Part shown: one piece after another, positions 37,832 through 47,621 of the stretch
Layout: every line of letters begins with the position of its first letter
Numbering within the stretch: position 1 is the first letter of the stretch
From: Pseudoalteromonas rubra
Lineage (GTDB): Bacteria; Pseudomonadota; Gammaproteobacteria; Enterobacterales; Alteromonadaceae
Assembly (NCBI RefSeq): GCF_005887115.1
Contig: NZ_PNCJ01000013.1
Coordinates: forward strand, 62,001-126,000
Direction of reading: 5' to 3'
DNA length: 64,000 nt
Program-made: the position numbers and the translations under genes
The notes under the pieces: generated by a model
Told to the model about the DNA's origin: nothing
Seen by the model: the letters and a program-made list of their open reading frames with translations, nothing else
Databases searched by the model: none

Positions 37832-40423
37832 TTAGAAGCGCACGCTTGCCCCCACAAAGTAACGCGTACCAAACTCATCCACGGCATGAACAATGTTACC
37901 TGCGGTGGGTTGTCTGAGTACCAGAGCCTCGTTAAACAGGTTAATGGCCTCAAGCGACACATCGATATTCTCTGTTACATGCCATACCACTGACGCATCG
38001 ACCTGATCGTAGGCATCATTCAGGCTGTCCAGGCCACTGCCGTTGTATTGACGGACCCAGTTATCACGATAGTTATAGGCCAGGCGCACACTGAACAGCT
38101 CATTCTCGTAGAAACCTGAAAGGTTGTAAGAGTTTTGTGATACCTCTTCAATCGGTACTTCTTTACCGGTTGAGTCGGTGCGGCTGCTGTCGGTGTATGT
38201 GTAGTTTGCCTGTACCCCAAAGCCATTTTCAAAGTCGTGTTGATACTGTAACTCAATACCACGAACATCAGCGGTTCCAACGTTTCGCGAACGTGTTACC
38301 AGGCAGCCTGCACCACATCCGGGATAATCCTCAGCAACCGTTGTTTGCTCAATATAGTCACTGATGTTCTTCACAAACAAAGTGGCGCCGAGCAAAGACG
38401 ACGGGTTAAAGTACCACTCAACGCCCATGTCGTATTGATCCGATTTATAGGGATCCAGATCCGGACTACCGACATTGGCTGTTTTAAAGCTCTCAGAAAT
38501 GATGTCTGCCACTTTCATATCGTCATAATCCGGACGAGACACCGTTGAACCGGCAGCAAAACGGAAGATCATGTCTTCACTGAGATCAACAGCCAGGTTC
38601 AGGCTAGGCAGGTAGTTGGTATAGGTTTTATCCACTTCCCCCTTAACGCCATTGATTTCGCCTTTAGAGAGAATGTCAGTTTCCACCACCCGCAGGCCTA
38701 AGTTACCGCGGAAACCCTCTCCCGAGAAATTGGCTTTAACATACGCAGCAGCAATGTCTTCCTCAATAGAGAAAGCATCTTTAACCGTCACCGTGCCTGG
38801 CGCATTATTGCGGGCGTAATCCCAAAGTCCACGTGTGCCAATAGGGAAAGCCGACAAACTACCAGCACGGCCTTCGGCACTGTGCAGGCCAGAGACAAAG
38901 CCACCGTTGAAGTCACCAAGCGTCAGTCGCTCGCCGCCTGCACGGATTGTATCAACACTCAAGTCCTGGTTGTTTTCCTGATAAGAGAAGACCTGTTCCT
39001 GGAATTTCACTCCGGCTTGGATAGACGTCATGACCGGCGAGTCCAGTTCAAAGGTAAAGTCGGCCTGGAAATAGTCAATTTCATGATCACGCTCGTAGTT
39101 GATATACGTGTACTCATGGAACAGCTCAAAATTCTCATGACTGCTCATATAATCGGAATTTACCGGGATTAGCTCCAGCGGACCGCTGACATCATACGAG
39201 AAACCTGAGTTGGCACGTTCAGAGATATCACCCCACCAGGTACTTGTCTGGCCAATGCGGCCTTCAGCGGTGGATTTACCAATAACGAAATCCGCAGACC
39301 AGGCTTCAGCCTGATAGTTGGCCGTAAAGTTCACCACATCCGATTCCATTTTCGGGGTACGCAATACTGTGTTGTTGAACAAAGGTGCGTTGCCCGGACC
39401 AGATGCGGTGACGGTTGCCCCGGTAACAATCCCCTGTTCATTCACTCTGACAGACTCACCCTGCAATGTGCCGTAACCCATAATGGTGAATAGCGCAGAG
39501 TTAATATGGTCATTTTCCAGTTCAAACAGATTGTAATCCAGACTTAGGGTCAGTGCGTCGCTTGGTGCGTACTGTACGCTGATCTGGCTACTGCTGCGCT
39601 CTCTGTCTTCATCAAACAAAATTGAGGCTGCACAACAAGAGGTTTTCCTCATCACGCCATTGCTGTCTTCCAGTTCAGTTGCACCAGGAGGCCCGAATGT
39701 CGACAAGGTTTCACGGTATACTTTTGACTCTTCATTTGAGTAAGCAACTAAAATACCGAAGTTTTCTTGCTCATTTTTCCAGCTTGCCAGGCCTGAGTAA
39801 GCAGGAGACCAGTCTTCAGCATTGCTATGGTAGGCATTTTCCACCGACGCAAAAACAGTGCCTGAGTCCATATCCAGCGGCTTGCGCGTCTTCAGGTTGA
39901 CCGTTCCCCCCATCGCCCCTTCGTTGATATCAGATTCAACAGATTTGTAGACATCCATGCCCGAGATCTGCTCTGCAGCTAACATTTCAAAGTTAAAGCT
40001 ACGGTTCATACCACCCAGGTCAAACCAGCCTACGCTGGCAACATTCTGACCATTCAAAAGCACCATGCTGTGTTCCGGTGCTGTACCACGAACCGTTACG
40101 CCGCTCACTTCACCAAAGGTTCTGACCACAGTCACACCCGGGATCCGCTGCATTGCATCACCGATATTTTTATCCGGAAACTTACCTATGTCTTCGGCCG
40201 AAATTGAGTCAACAACAGAGTTTGCAAAGCGCTTAGTATTGAGCGCCTCGGTCAGACTGCGTCGGATCCCTCTGACTTCTATTGTTTCAATTTCCTTATT
40301 TGCGCCTTCCTGCTGTTCAGCCACTGCACCAAACGACATACCAGATAACGCTGTCGCTACACAAACCGCCAGATAACTAGATTTCAGATAACTGGTATTT
40401 ACCTTTGAGCCCTGATTTTTCAT
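37832..40423 (-). CDS. TonB-dependent receptor of the carbohydrate type
   Basis: An 863-residue outer-membrane receptor. A signal peptide ends near 'GAVAEQQ' (residue 36). A TonB box region (IETIEVRGIRRSL) is followed by a plug domain with IGKFPDKNIGDAMQRIPGV and VRGTAPEHSMVLLNGQ, a signature of the Xanthomonas/Caulobacter-type receptors (TIGR01782) often used for glycans. The C-terminus ends in RYFVGASVRF, a barrel-closing strand. Context with GH3, a sugar ABC transporter and a ROK regulator suggests uptake of an amino-sugar oligosaccharide; this is inference. Confidence 0.92.
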   Translation of the reverse strand: MKNQGSKVNTSYLKSSYLAVCVATALSGMSFGAVAEQQEGANKEIETIEVRGIRRSLTEALNTKRFANSVVDSISAEDIGKFPDKNIGDAMQRIPGVTVVRTFGEVSGVTVRGTAPEHSMVLLNGQNVASVGWFDLGGMNRSFNFEMLAAEQISGMDVYKSVESDINEGAMGGTVNLKTRKPLDMDSGTVFASVENAYHSNAEDWSPAYSGLASWKNEQENFGILVAYSNEESKVYRETLSTFGPPGATELEDSNGVMRKTSCCAASILFDEDRERSSSQISVQYAPSDALTLSLDYNLFELENDHINSALFTIMGYGTLQGESVRVNEQGIVTGATVTASGPGNAPLFNNTVLRTPKMESDVVNFTANYQAEAWSADFVIGKSTAEGRIGQTSTWWGDISERANSGFSYDVSGPLELIPVNSDYMSSHENFELFHEYTYINYERDHEIDYFQADFTFELDSPVMTSIQAGVKFQEQVFSYQENNQDLSVDTIRAGGERLTLGDFNGGFVSGLHSAEGRAGSLSAFPIGTRGLWDYARNNAPGTVTVKDAFSIEEDIAAAYVKANFSGEGFRGNLGLRVVETDILSKGEINGVKGEVDKTYTNYLPSLNLAVDLSEDMIFRFAAGSTVSRPDYDDMKVADIISESFKTANVGSPDLDPYKSDQYDMGVEWYFNPSSLLGATLFVKNISDYIEQTTVAEDYPGCGAGCLVTRSRNVGTADVRGIELQYQHDFENGFGVQANYTYTDSSRTDSTGKEVPIEEVSQNSYNLSGFYENELFSVRLAYNYRDNWVRQYNGSGLDSLNDAYDQVDASVVWHVTENIDVSLEAINLFNEALVLRQPTAGNIVHAVDEFGTRYFVGASVRF

Positions 40424-40546
40424 GCTCTTCTCCCCTTTGCCTTTTTCCCAAGCCGTTCATTCCCAGTGAGTCGACGGGCTTGTATTATTATCAAACTGTC
40501 ATTTTTTATTAGTAAAATTGATATACTAAGTATTTATTAAATCATT

Positions 40547-40561
40547 TTGACTAATTGTCAA
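40547..40561. promoter_or_regulatory. Candidate promoter with overlapping operator upstream of the TonB receptor
   Basis: TTGACTAATTGTCAA is a palindrome with five-base arms. On the minus strand it includes a perfect -35 hexamer TTGACA, with an AT-rich -10-like AATAAA about 17 bases further. The 11-base string TTTGACTAATT of this site (40546-40556) recurs upstream of the ABC transporter at 45349-45359, which makes a shared operator, probably for the ROK repressor, plausible. Confidence 0.55.
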
Positions 40562-40590
40562 GCACTTATTATTTCGTTTTACTGCTCTTT

Positions 40591-42189
40591 TTAAAGCAGC
40601 TCAGCCATCGCCCGGGCGCTGACGGATCGGCTCGAGTATGCACAAACATAAGTCGATAAATCAGTATATTGCGCCACCTCATAGTCAGAACGCATGGCAA
40701 TCACAATGACGTTATCAGACCATTTTTGCAGCGCCTGTTTCACACGCTGTTGTTGCGCAGCCACATCAAAACTCTCTCCGGGCAGCGGGTAGTCTTCTGT
40801 GATGAGTACCAAAGGTTCTGCCATTGGTTCAGTCGGTGCCTGTAGTGCGGCCAGCAGCTGGTCGTGCTGCCAAAGCCGGTACTCGCGTCCTCGCTCTGCT
40901 AATGTGTCGAGGATCACATCTCGTGCTGAGTTTGGGTCGTTCGGACCAATTCCCCGGCTATTCACTATGCTGTCGTAGCCTTTGGGATCTGCGGCAAATG
41001 CCAGAGTAAATGGGCGGCCAGCCAGCGGCCACTGCTGATGGCGATTACGCACGACCCGAATGGCAGCCTCAGCCGCTTCGCGTGCAAGTTGATTGGCACC
41101 TTCCAGTATACTGGCGGCCGGGCTAGGTGACGTCGCAAAATGTTGGTACTTGAATGTTAGTACCTGTTGCAAACGCGCATCGATGACAGACTCAGGCAGG
41201 CTACCCTGCTTCACAGCAGCAATGACGCCGTCAATGGTTTGCGCCTGAATGGCCTTGTACGGTGTGGTGCTGTTCTCGTAGTGTTCTTCACTCAGCATCA
41301 CCAGGTTGGCGCCAGCCTGCAACGCCCGAATGGCCGCGTCTTCCGGGGCATAGTTTTTTCGCATCGACCACATGTTCATGCTGTCAGTAATGATCAGGCC
41401 TTCAAAGCCTAATTGCTGACGTAACACCCCTTGCAAAATCGTCGATGATAAGGTTGCAGGGTGGTCGGCATCAATTTGCGGATAACTGATATGACTGGTC
41501 ATGATCAGCGGCACGCCCGATTCAATGGCAGCCTTAAAAGGCAAGAGATCTTCGCGCATCAGCTGCTGCAATGATTTATCCACCACAGGTAACGTCTGAT
41601 GTGAATCGCTGTGGGTATCTCCGTGTCCCGGAAAGTGTTTGGCACAGCTCAAACTGCCGCTACGCTCTACACCGCGCACAGCGGCTGCAACATGACGAGC
41701 AACATGGTGACTTTGCTCACCAAAGGCGCGCAGCCCAATGATGGGATTGTCGGGATCCGCATTCACATCCGCACAAGGTGAAAGCAGTGTGTTGTATCCC
41801 ACTTCCCGCATTTGCTCCGCAAAGACCTGATACATATCTGTGGTGAGTGCTGTGTTGTCGGCCTTACCCAGACCCAGATTGCCAGGTCCCAGATCGGTAT
41901 ACTGAGTGAGGATCCCCCAGGAACCCTCCTGATCGACGGCCAATAACAAAGGTGCATCGCAGGCTCTCAGTGATGCCTCGTGTTGTAAGTCATGTGCAAG
42001 CTGCGCTGCACTTGTGGGGTTAGCGGCATTGTCGTCGGTAATATAAAACCCGCCGATGTGGCGTTCCTTGACCAACGCCTTTGCATAGTCCCGGTCCTCT
42101 CCGGCAAATGCCAGTACAAACAACTGTCCGACTTTTTCTTCGATGCAAAGCGTGTCTATGAGTTGCGCAACTTTCTTTTCAATATCCAT
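40591..42189 (-). CDS. Glycoside hydrolase family 3, NagZ-type beta-N-acetylglucosaminidase
   Basis: A 532-residue cytoplasmic enzyme. The GH3 catalytic domain has the N-acetylhexosaminidase-specific motif KHFPGHGDTHSDSHQTLP with K184-H185 and the acid/base dyad D195-H197, and the nucleophile D269 in GLIITDSMNMW. The C-terminal 190 residues are the extra domain found in longer Gram-positive-like NagZ proteins; ordinary NagZ of about 340 residues lacks it. A phosphorolytic activity, known for some GH3 members with this dyad, cannot be excluded. The ATG at 42189 has a GAGGG site; the longer frame is unlikely. It lies between the ABC transporter and the TonB receptor. Confidence 0.92.
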   Translation of the reverse strand: MDIEKKVAQLIDTLCIEEKVGQLFVLAFAGEDRDYAKALVKERHIGGFYITDDNAANPTSAAQLAHDLQHEASLRACDAPLLLAVDQEGSWGILTQYTDLGPGNLGLGKADNTALTTDMYQVFAEQMREVGYNTLLSPCADVNADPDNPIIGLRAFGEQSHHVARHVAAAVRGVERSGSLSCAKHFPGHGDTHSDSHQTLPVVDKSLQQLMREDLLPFKAAIESGVPLIMTSHISYPQIDADHPATLSSTILQGVLRQQLGFEGLIITDSMNMWSMRKNYAPEDAAIRALQAGANLVMLSEEHYENSTTPYKAIQAQTIDGVIAAVKQGSLPESVIDARLQQVLTFKYQHFATSPSPAASILEGANQLAREAAEAAIRVVRNRHQQWPLAGRPFTLAFAADPKGYDSIVNSRGIGPNDPNSARDVILDTLAERGREYRLWQHDQLLAALQAPTEPMAEPLVLITEDYPLPGESFDVAAQQQRVKQALQKWSDNVIVIAMRSDYEVAQYTDLSTYVCAYSSRSVSARAMAELL

Positions 42190-42385
42190 ACTGCCCTCTG
42201 ATTTTCGGCAAAACAAAACCCTCAGCGCCACGGCGCCGATTTAAAAAATATTCAGCTAAAGGAGTGCCCGTCAGGCACCCTGAGGTTGATATCAATCCGT
42301 TTTATACATTCATCAATCTTTCAGTACGCACAAAGCGGCCGTCACTGCCATTCAATTGATAAAACGCATACAGGACTGATAAAAG

Positions 42386-43159
42386 TTAAGCCGCAGATTT
42401 GGCGCCAGTGATCAACCCGACCAGATCTTCTTTGGTCACATCGCTGACAGATACATCCGCCACCGACTGACCCTGATAAAGCACCACTGCACGGTCGCAG
42501 GTTTCGACAACATGCTGCATGTTGTGGCTTATCAGCAGTACTGCTACGCCCTGCGAACTGATCACATTGATCAGTTCATTGACCTGGGCACTTTGCTCCA
42601 CCCCCAGAGCAGCGGTTGGCTCATCCATAATCACAATATCAGCGCCCCAGTTCACGGCACGGGCAATGGCCACGGCCTGACGCTGACCACCAGACAAGCG
42701 GTGGATCTGCTCCTGATAACTTGGAATGCGGCTGTTCAGTCGGTTCAGGGCTTTTTTCGCCCGTTTCTCCATGGCTTTTTTGTCCAGCCAGCCCAGTCGG
42801 CGCAGGATCGGATTTTTGTGCAGGATCTCGCGATTAAGAAAGAGGTTCTCTGTGATATCGAACTCGGGCACCATGGCCAGATCCTGAAATACCGTTTCTA
42901 TCCCTGTCTCACGCGCAGCCAGCGGCGAGTCTATATGTACCGGCTGGCCGTTGACCAAAATCGCGCCTTCATCCGGCGGGTGGATCCCGGAGATACAACG
43001 CACCAGAGTCGATTTACCGGCACCATTGTCACCCAGTAAGCCAACCACTTCGCCTTTATTAATGGTAAAGCTGACCCCTTTAAGGGCGTGAACGCCGCCA
43101 AAGCGCTTATGTACATCCCTGACTTCGAGGGCGATTTGATCTAATGCACTTCTAACCAT
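42386..43159 (-). CDS. Sugar ABC transporter ATP-binding protein (single-domain type)
   Basis: A 257-residue ATPase with Walker A GDNGAGKST, signature LSGGQRQAVAIARA and Walker B IVIMDEPTAAL. It resembles one half of the RbsA/XylG class but has a single nucleotide-binding domain, as in the fructose transporter component FrcA. It overlaps the permease gene by eight bases. With the permease and binding protein it forms a complete importer for a monosaccharide. Confidence 0.94.
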   Translation of the reverse strand: MVRSALDQIALEVRDVHKRFGGVHALKGVSFTINKGEVVGLLGDNGAGKSTLVRCISGIHPPDEGAILVNGQPVHIDSPLAARETGIETVFQDLAMVPEFDITENLFLNREILHKNPILRRLGWLDKKAMEKRAKKALNRLNSRIPSYQEQIHRLSGGQRQAVAIARAVNWGADIVIMDEPTAALGVEQSAQVNELINVISSQGVAVLLISHNMQHVVETCDRAVVLYQGQSVADVSVSDVTKEDLVGLITGAKSAA

Positions 43160-44120
43160 TTTTCAACTCCTTGACACCAATTGCCACTGCCACAATCAGG
43201 ATAGCGCCGCGGGCTATCATTTGTTCATTTGTAGAAAACCCGGACAAGATCAGACCGTTATTGATCATGCCCATCAACCAGGAGCCCAGAATGGCACCGA
43301 TAATACAGGCCCGACCACCAAACAGGCTGGTCCCGCCAATCGCCACCGCGGCGATGACGGTCAACAGATCCGCCTCACCTAAAGTGTAACGGGCACCATG
43401 CAGGCGGCCGGCATACAAGAGCCCCGCCAGCGCAGCAGCCATAGATGAGATAACCAAAGCGTAAATACGCACCTGAGTCACCTTAATCCCCATCGCCAGT
43501 GCCGCTTTAGGGCTCCCCCCCACTGCAAGTAAGTGCTTACCAAAAGCTAATTTAGTCAGCACCACATAACCCAGAGCCGCGATCACCAGTGTCCAGATAA
43601 ATAGCGATGGAATACCAAACAGCTCACCAGCACCAAAAAACGCAGTGAACGTCTGATCTATGATAGGTACGGATTCAAGATTGGTCAGTTGACGCGACAG
43701 GCCCGTGATCACGCCCATAGTGCCCAAAGTGATCAACAAAGAAGATACCTGTAACCGCTCAATCAGCAACCCGTTGATCAGGCCCACGATCAGACCCACA
43801 CTGAGCGCCCCCAGGACGGCAAGCGGGATACCCACATGTTGTAATAACAGAGCGCCAACCAGGGCTGATAAAGCGACAACCGAGCCTATAGACAGATCGA
43901 TATGACCCACTGCCAGTGCAAAGGTCAAGCCCACTGCCATGACAGTGATAGGGGCAGTCTGGCGCACAATGTTCATAAAGTTGGTCAGGCTGAAAAAGCC
44001 CGTATCATGCAGTGCGACGGCAAAAATCAACATCACTGCAAGGAATATATAGTAGATAAAAAACTCTCGTTTCACTGCCAGCAACTTCAGCTGCTGCAAA
44101 GGTAGTTGATTAACGCTCAT
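43152..44120 (-). CDS. Sugar ABC transporter permease (RbsC/FrcC family)
   Basis: A 322-residue inner-membrane protein with about eight to ten membrane segments, including the family motifs GHIDLSIGSVVAL and the later AVAIGGTSLFGG, which are typical of ribose/xylose-class permeases. It lies eight bases after the binding protein gene and overlaps the ATPase gene, so the three form one operon. It would form a homodimeric channel. Confidence 0.94.
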   Translation of the reverse strand: MSVNQLPLQQLKLLAVKREFFIYYIFLAVMLIFAVALHDTGFFSLTNFMNIVRQTAPITVMAVGLTFALAVGHIDLSIGSVVALSALVGALLLQHVGIPLAVLGALSVGLIVGLINGLLIERLQVSSLLITLGTMGVITGLSRQLTNLESVPIIDQTFTAFFGAGELFGIPSLFIWTLVIAALGYVVLTKLAFGKHLLAVGGSPKAALAMGIKVTQVRIYALVISSMAAALAGLLYAGRLHGARYTLGEADLLTVIAAVAIGGTSLFGGRACIIGAILGSWLMGMINNGLILSGFSTNEQMIARGAILIVAVAIGVKELKNG

Positions 44121-44128
44121 GGTATTCC

Positions 44129-45214
44129 TTATTGTTTTAACGCTAAATTCAGCAGTCTGGGTACAGGCGACTGAAACGCCCGCTGCCAGATCTCAGCAAT
44201 ATTGTCTCGCTTAACCGTATCAAACGGCACCAAAGTAAAGTGTGGTGCGGGTAACCCCAGCGTTGAAGCTGCACCCAGTCTGGCCATAGTCTGGCCGATA
44301 TCAAATGGACGGTCAGAAATGGTGCCGTACACGTTGCCGCTCATGGCCATATCCAGCAAATTATTGACCCCTAAATCATGAGTAATCACTTTAATATCAC
44401 GCCGACCCAAAGAGCGCAGAGCTTCGACGACGCCTTCGGCGGCGGCATCCCAGGAAACATAAATCGCCTCCAGCTCAGGATGTTGTAACACCATGGCCGC
44501 AGCCACATTGCTGGTCTCGTGCTCTTTGATAAAGCCCTTTTCGATGATCACATCCAGTTCAGGATAGGCTTTGAGCCCTTTACGGAACGCGTTATCGCGA
44601 TTATTGGTGATAAAGTAGCTGGCATCGTGATAGATCATGCCTATTTTACCTTTGCTATCCAGCGCGTCCGCCATCAGGTCAGCGGCTGCCTTGCCCATAC
44701 CAAACATGTCGTCGGTGACGATACCGACAAAATCTTTGCCCTGCTCAAATCCGGGGATGGGGTTGCTGAGCAGCACGAGTTTGGTGCCCCGCTCAATGGC
44801 TTTCGCGTAGCTTTGTTTAGTACTCACCCCGTCGACGCTCAGTGACAAAATGATGTCGGGGTTTAAAGCCGCAATATTTTCCAGATCCGCCACTTGCTTG
44901 GCGGGATCAAACTGGGCATCGGTTGCTGCCACCACTTTAATGCCTAGCTTCTCAAATTCGGCACGTGCACCGCGTGATACAGCGGCAACCCAGGGGCTGG
45001 CACCATGCCATACCAATGCGGCAGTCAAATCTTTTGATTTAATAGCCTGACTCTGCTGTTCGCTCAGGTGAATATCACTGGATTTTGCCGCTTTGCTCCA
45101 GTCGATGCTTTGCGTTGCCCAGCTCATCGATGTTGCACACAGTGCAGCAGCGGCGAACACCCCGCTCAGCCACGCGCGGCTACGACGGCCCTTTATCTGA
45201 GTTCCTGTAGACAT
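44129..45214 (-). CDS. Periplasmic sugar-binding protein of the ABC transporter
   Basis: A 361-residue protein with a signal peptide (hydrophobic stretch AWLSGVFAAAALCA, cleavage near 'SMSWATQS'). The mature part has the two-lobed ribose-binding/LacI-like fold (WVAAVSRGARAEFEKLGIKVV, then DDMFGMGKAAADLMADAL). The start at 45214 has AGGA upstream and gives a normal signal peptide; a longer frame would add 24 residues before it. It is the first gene of the unit running down to the secreted chitin-binding protein. Confidence 0.92.
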   Translation of the reverse strand: MSTGTQIKGRRSRAWLSGVFAAAALCATSMSWATQSIDWSKAAKSSDIHLSEQQSQAIKSKDLTAALVWHGASPWVAAVSRGARAEFEKLGIKVVAATDAQFDPAKQVADLENIAALNPDIILSLSVDGVSTKQSYAKAIERGTKLVLLSNPIPGFEQGKDFVGIVTDDMFGMGKAAADLMADALDSKGKIGMIYHDASYFITNNRDNAFRKGLKAYPELDVIIEKGFIKEHETSNVAAAMVLQHPELEAIYVSWDAAAEGVVEALRSLGRRDIKVITHDLGVNNLLDMAMSGNVYGTISDRPFDIGQTMARLGAASTLGLPAPHFTLVPFDTVKRDNIAEIWQRAFQSPVPRLLNLALKQ

Positions 45215-45339
45215 AGGTAGATCCTGCTGTTGATTATTAAAAGTTCGCACCCGCGAACGCCCTAACTGCCTTTTTAATACTGGCATTTAGGATCTGTTTT
45301 GTTGTATTTATAGTCATATTCAGCCAACAAACCGCTTAT

Positions 45340-45360
45340 GTCAAATAGTTTGACTAATTA
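45340..45360. promoter_or_regulatory. Candidate ROK operator upstream of the ABC transporter
   Basis: GTCAAA-TAG-TTTGAC (45340-45354) is a perfect inverted repeat, extended by TAATTA. It contains a minus-strand TTGACA -35-like hexamer and shares TTTGACTAATT with the site upstream of the TonB receptor. It lies about 125 bases upstream of the binding protein start and 150 bases upstream of the divergent ROK gene. Confidence 0.55.
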
Positions 45361-45510
45361 TTTTTTATTCGGTTTAGCATCATGATCGAGTAAGATGATC
45401 GGCTTAGTTCAGGGATAATGTGTTGTATAAGCAGGTACATACGACGCATTAACAGGGGTTGTATGATGTTTATAACCCCGTAATCAGATTCAAATAGTAA
45501 GGCGAACACA

Positions 45511-46692
45511 TTGAAAGGCTCCAACGCAAAACAAAATAAATCGATAAATTTGCGTCTTGTACTCGCTCAGATTGTCACGCAGGGGCCGATCTCCCGCGTA
45601 GAGATTGCCCGTAATACACAATTGACCAAACAAACCATTACCAATATGGTCGAAGAATTACTGAGCGTTCAGCTTGTCGAAGAAACCGGCATAAAGAAAT
45701 CCGAAGGGGCAGGCAAACCCTCAAAAATGCTGGTTCTGAATAAGAAGGCGGCGTATACCCTGGCCGTACGGATTGTCGATAATGAGCTGGAAGTTGGCTT
45801 GTTTTACCTCAATGGTGAACTGCTAAACCGGCTGCATACCCGACTGGACACAAACGATACACCACTCGACAAAGTCAAATACCTGATTGATACCCTGCTG
45901 ACGGTGGCCAACCTGACCGAGTCTCAGGTGCTTGGCTGCGGACTGTCGGTACAACTGAGTCATCTTAAAGGCGTCGAGATCTTTGCTCACAATCGACAAC
46001 TACAACAACAGCTTGCCGATACACTGGCAGTTCCGGTGGCGCTCGAAACCACCGCATCCGCCTGCGCCAGCTTTCAGATGCTGTTTGGCGAAGCCCGGCT
46101 GCTAGATAGCTTTGTATATGTACATTTAGGTAATCAGGTTGAATCTGCCGTGGTGTACGACCGTCGGATATTGCTCGGACAGAATGGCCTGACGGGCGCC
46201 CTAGGTGACTTGTTTGTAACACCCGAAACCGATGACGATACCGCAGAGTTAGGCCGTCTGAATGACTTTGCCTCACTTAATGCATTGAAGCAGCATCTGG
46301 GGCGCACGGGCTGCTCCACCGAAGAGCTGCACCACCAGCTACAGGAACACCCGGTGATAGAGCGCTGGCTTGAGCAAGCCGCTGAGCCAATGCGGATCGC
46401 CATTCACAGTATAGAGTCGTTATTAAATACTCAGACTATTATTTTAGGGGGAGACATTAATGACTGGCTGCTGGATAAACTGACGTCAGAACTGCGCCCG
46501 TTTATCCCATCTATTGCGCAGTTTGGTGAGCGCCAGGTGGTACGCCTGGTCAAAACCCCAGATGTTGCAAACATTGCACTTAAAGGGGTTGCTACCCTGC
46601 CCCTACACAGCGCACTCAGCGCCAAGAATATGCAAACCTTGTATTTTCCTGTCCTCAGCGAGCCCAGTGAGCTTCAGGAGCTGGTTTACTAG
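45511..46692 (+). CDS. ROK-family transcriptional regulator
   Basis: A 393-residue regulator of the NagC/XylR/Mlc type. Residues about 14-60 are a winged helix-turn-helix (QGPISRVEIARNTQLTKQTITNMVEELL). The ROK fold follows, but the usual zinc motif C-x-C-G-x2-G-C is absent: after the segment GQNGLTGALGDLFV comes an acidic stretch with TPETDDDTAEL. Translation appears to start at TTG 45511 with AAGG upstream. It is divergent from the sugar transporter and is probably its sugar-responsive repressor. Confidence 0.88.
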   Translation: MKGSNAKQNKSINLRLVLAQIVTQGPISRVEIARNTQLTKQTITNMVEELLSVQLVEETGIKKSEGAGKPSKMLVLNKKAAYTLAVRIVDNELEVGLFYLNGELLNRLHTRLDTNDTPLDKVKYLIDTLLTVANLTESQVLGCGLSVQLSHLKGVEIFAHNRQLQQQLADTLAVPVALETTASACASFQMLFGEARLLDSFVYVHLGNQVESAVVYDRRILLGQNGLTGALGDLFVTPETDDDTAELGRLNDFASLNALKQHLGRTGCSTEELHHQLQEHPVIERWLEQAAEPMRIAIHSIESLLNTQTIILGGDINDWLLDKLTSELRPFIPSIAQFGERQVVRLVKTPDVANIALKGVATLPLHSALSAKNMQTLYFPVLSEPSELQELVY

Positions 46693-46695
46693 TGC

Positions 46696-47526
46696 TCAAG
46701 GGGCAAGTGTCGCAACCGGTACACTCGAATCTTGCCCCCATTCACTCCAGGACGCGTCATAAACAGACAAAGGATAAAACCCACATTCATCGGCAATCAT
46801 GGCCAAAATACAGGCCGTGATCCCGGAACCACAACTAAACTGCAAGGCCTGGTTGGTCACACCGGCGTCGTTCAGCAACGCTCGCAACTGCGCTTTGGGC
46901 TTTAACAGGCCGCTGTCATCGAGTACGCTGGCATAATGCACATTGGCACTACCCGGAATATGACCGCTTCGCATCCCCGCTCTGGGCTCACTTTCCTGAC
47001 CGCTAAATCTTGCCGGGCTGCGGGCATCCAGTAATAAAACACTGGGGTCATCTATTGCCGCCAGTACCGCTTGTTTATCTATGAAATACCCCGTCTGAGG
47101 CTGCGCAATAAAATCTCCAGGCTGCGGGCTCTGCACATAGTGTGGTGCCACGGGTAAACCCAGCTCCAGCCATTTGACCAGCCCCCCATCCAACACATAA
47201 ACCTGCTCAAATCCCATGGCCTTAAACATCCACCAGGCACGAGCTGCACTAAACAAACCAAAGTTATCATATACAACGACGGTATCCCGCTGGTTGATAC
47301 CCAACAACCTTACCTCTCGCTGAAACTGCTCGGCACTGCACATAGTGCTGGGAAACCTGCCATTGGGGTCACTAAACGTCTGGCTGATGTTAAATCGTTG
47401 TGCGCCAGCGATGATCCCTTCAGGCTGATAGACGCCCTGCGTACCAACTTTCAGCATACCGCAATCGAGTATCACAACATGTTCCAGATTCTTCAGTAAC
47501 CAGTGACAGCTTTTGATATTTTTCAT
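46696..47526 (-). CDS. 3-mercaptopyruvate/thiosulfate sulfurtransferase
   Basis: A 276-residue two-domain rhodanese. The N-terminal inactive domain contains VVVYDNFGLFSAARAWWMFK; the C-terminal domain has LLLDARSPARFSG and the active-site loop CGSGITAC with catalytic C232. The CGSG(I/V)T loop is typical of the 3-mercaptopyruvate sulfurtransferase SseA rather than thiosulfate-specific enzymes. It is convergent with the ROK gene (three-base gap), with no terminator visible between them. Confidence 0.92.
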   Translation of the reverse strand: MKNIKSCHWLLKNLEHVVILDCGMLKVGTQGVYQPEGIIAGAQRFNISQTFSDPNGRFPSTMCSAEQFQREVRLLGINQRDTVVVYDNFGLFSAARAWWMFKAMGFEQVYVLDGGLVKWLELGLPVAPHYVQSPQPGDFIAQPQTGYFIDKQAVLAAIDDPSVLLLDARSPARFSGQESEPRAGMRSGHIPGSANVHYASVLDDSGLLKPKAQLRALLNDAGVTNQALQFSCGSGITACILAMIADECGFYPLSVYDASWSEWGQDSSVPVATLAP

Positions 47527-47621
47527 GTTCTAACTTTTGTTTAAAATTGTAGGACTGGGGTGATTTTGTTCATTAGCTTTGGTTATACTAGGTTGGATTA
47601 GTGCCCATAACAAGAAAATCC

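Noticed and set aside
37708..37917. 69-residue plus-strand frame in the gap beside the TonB receptor
   Set aside because: It runs into the antisense of the receptor gene and has no ribosome site.
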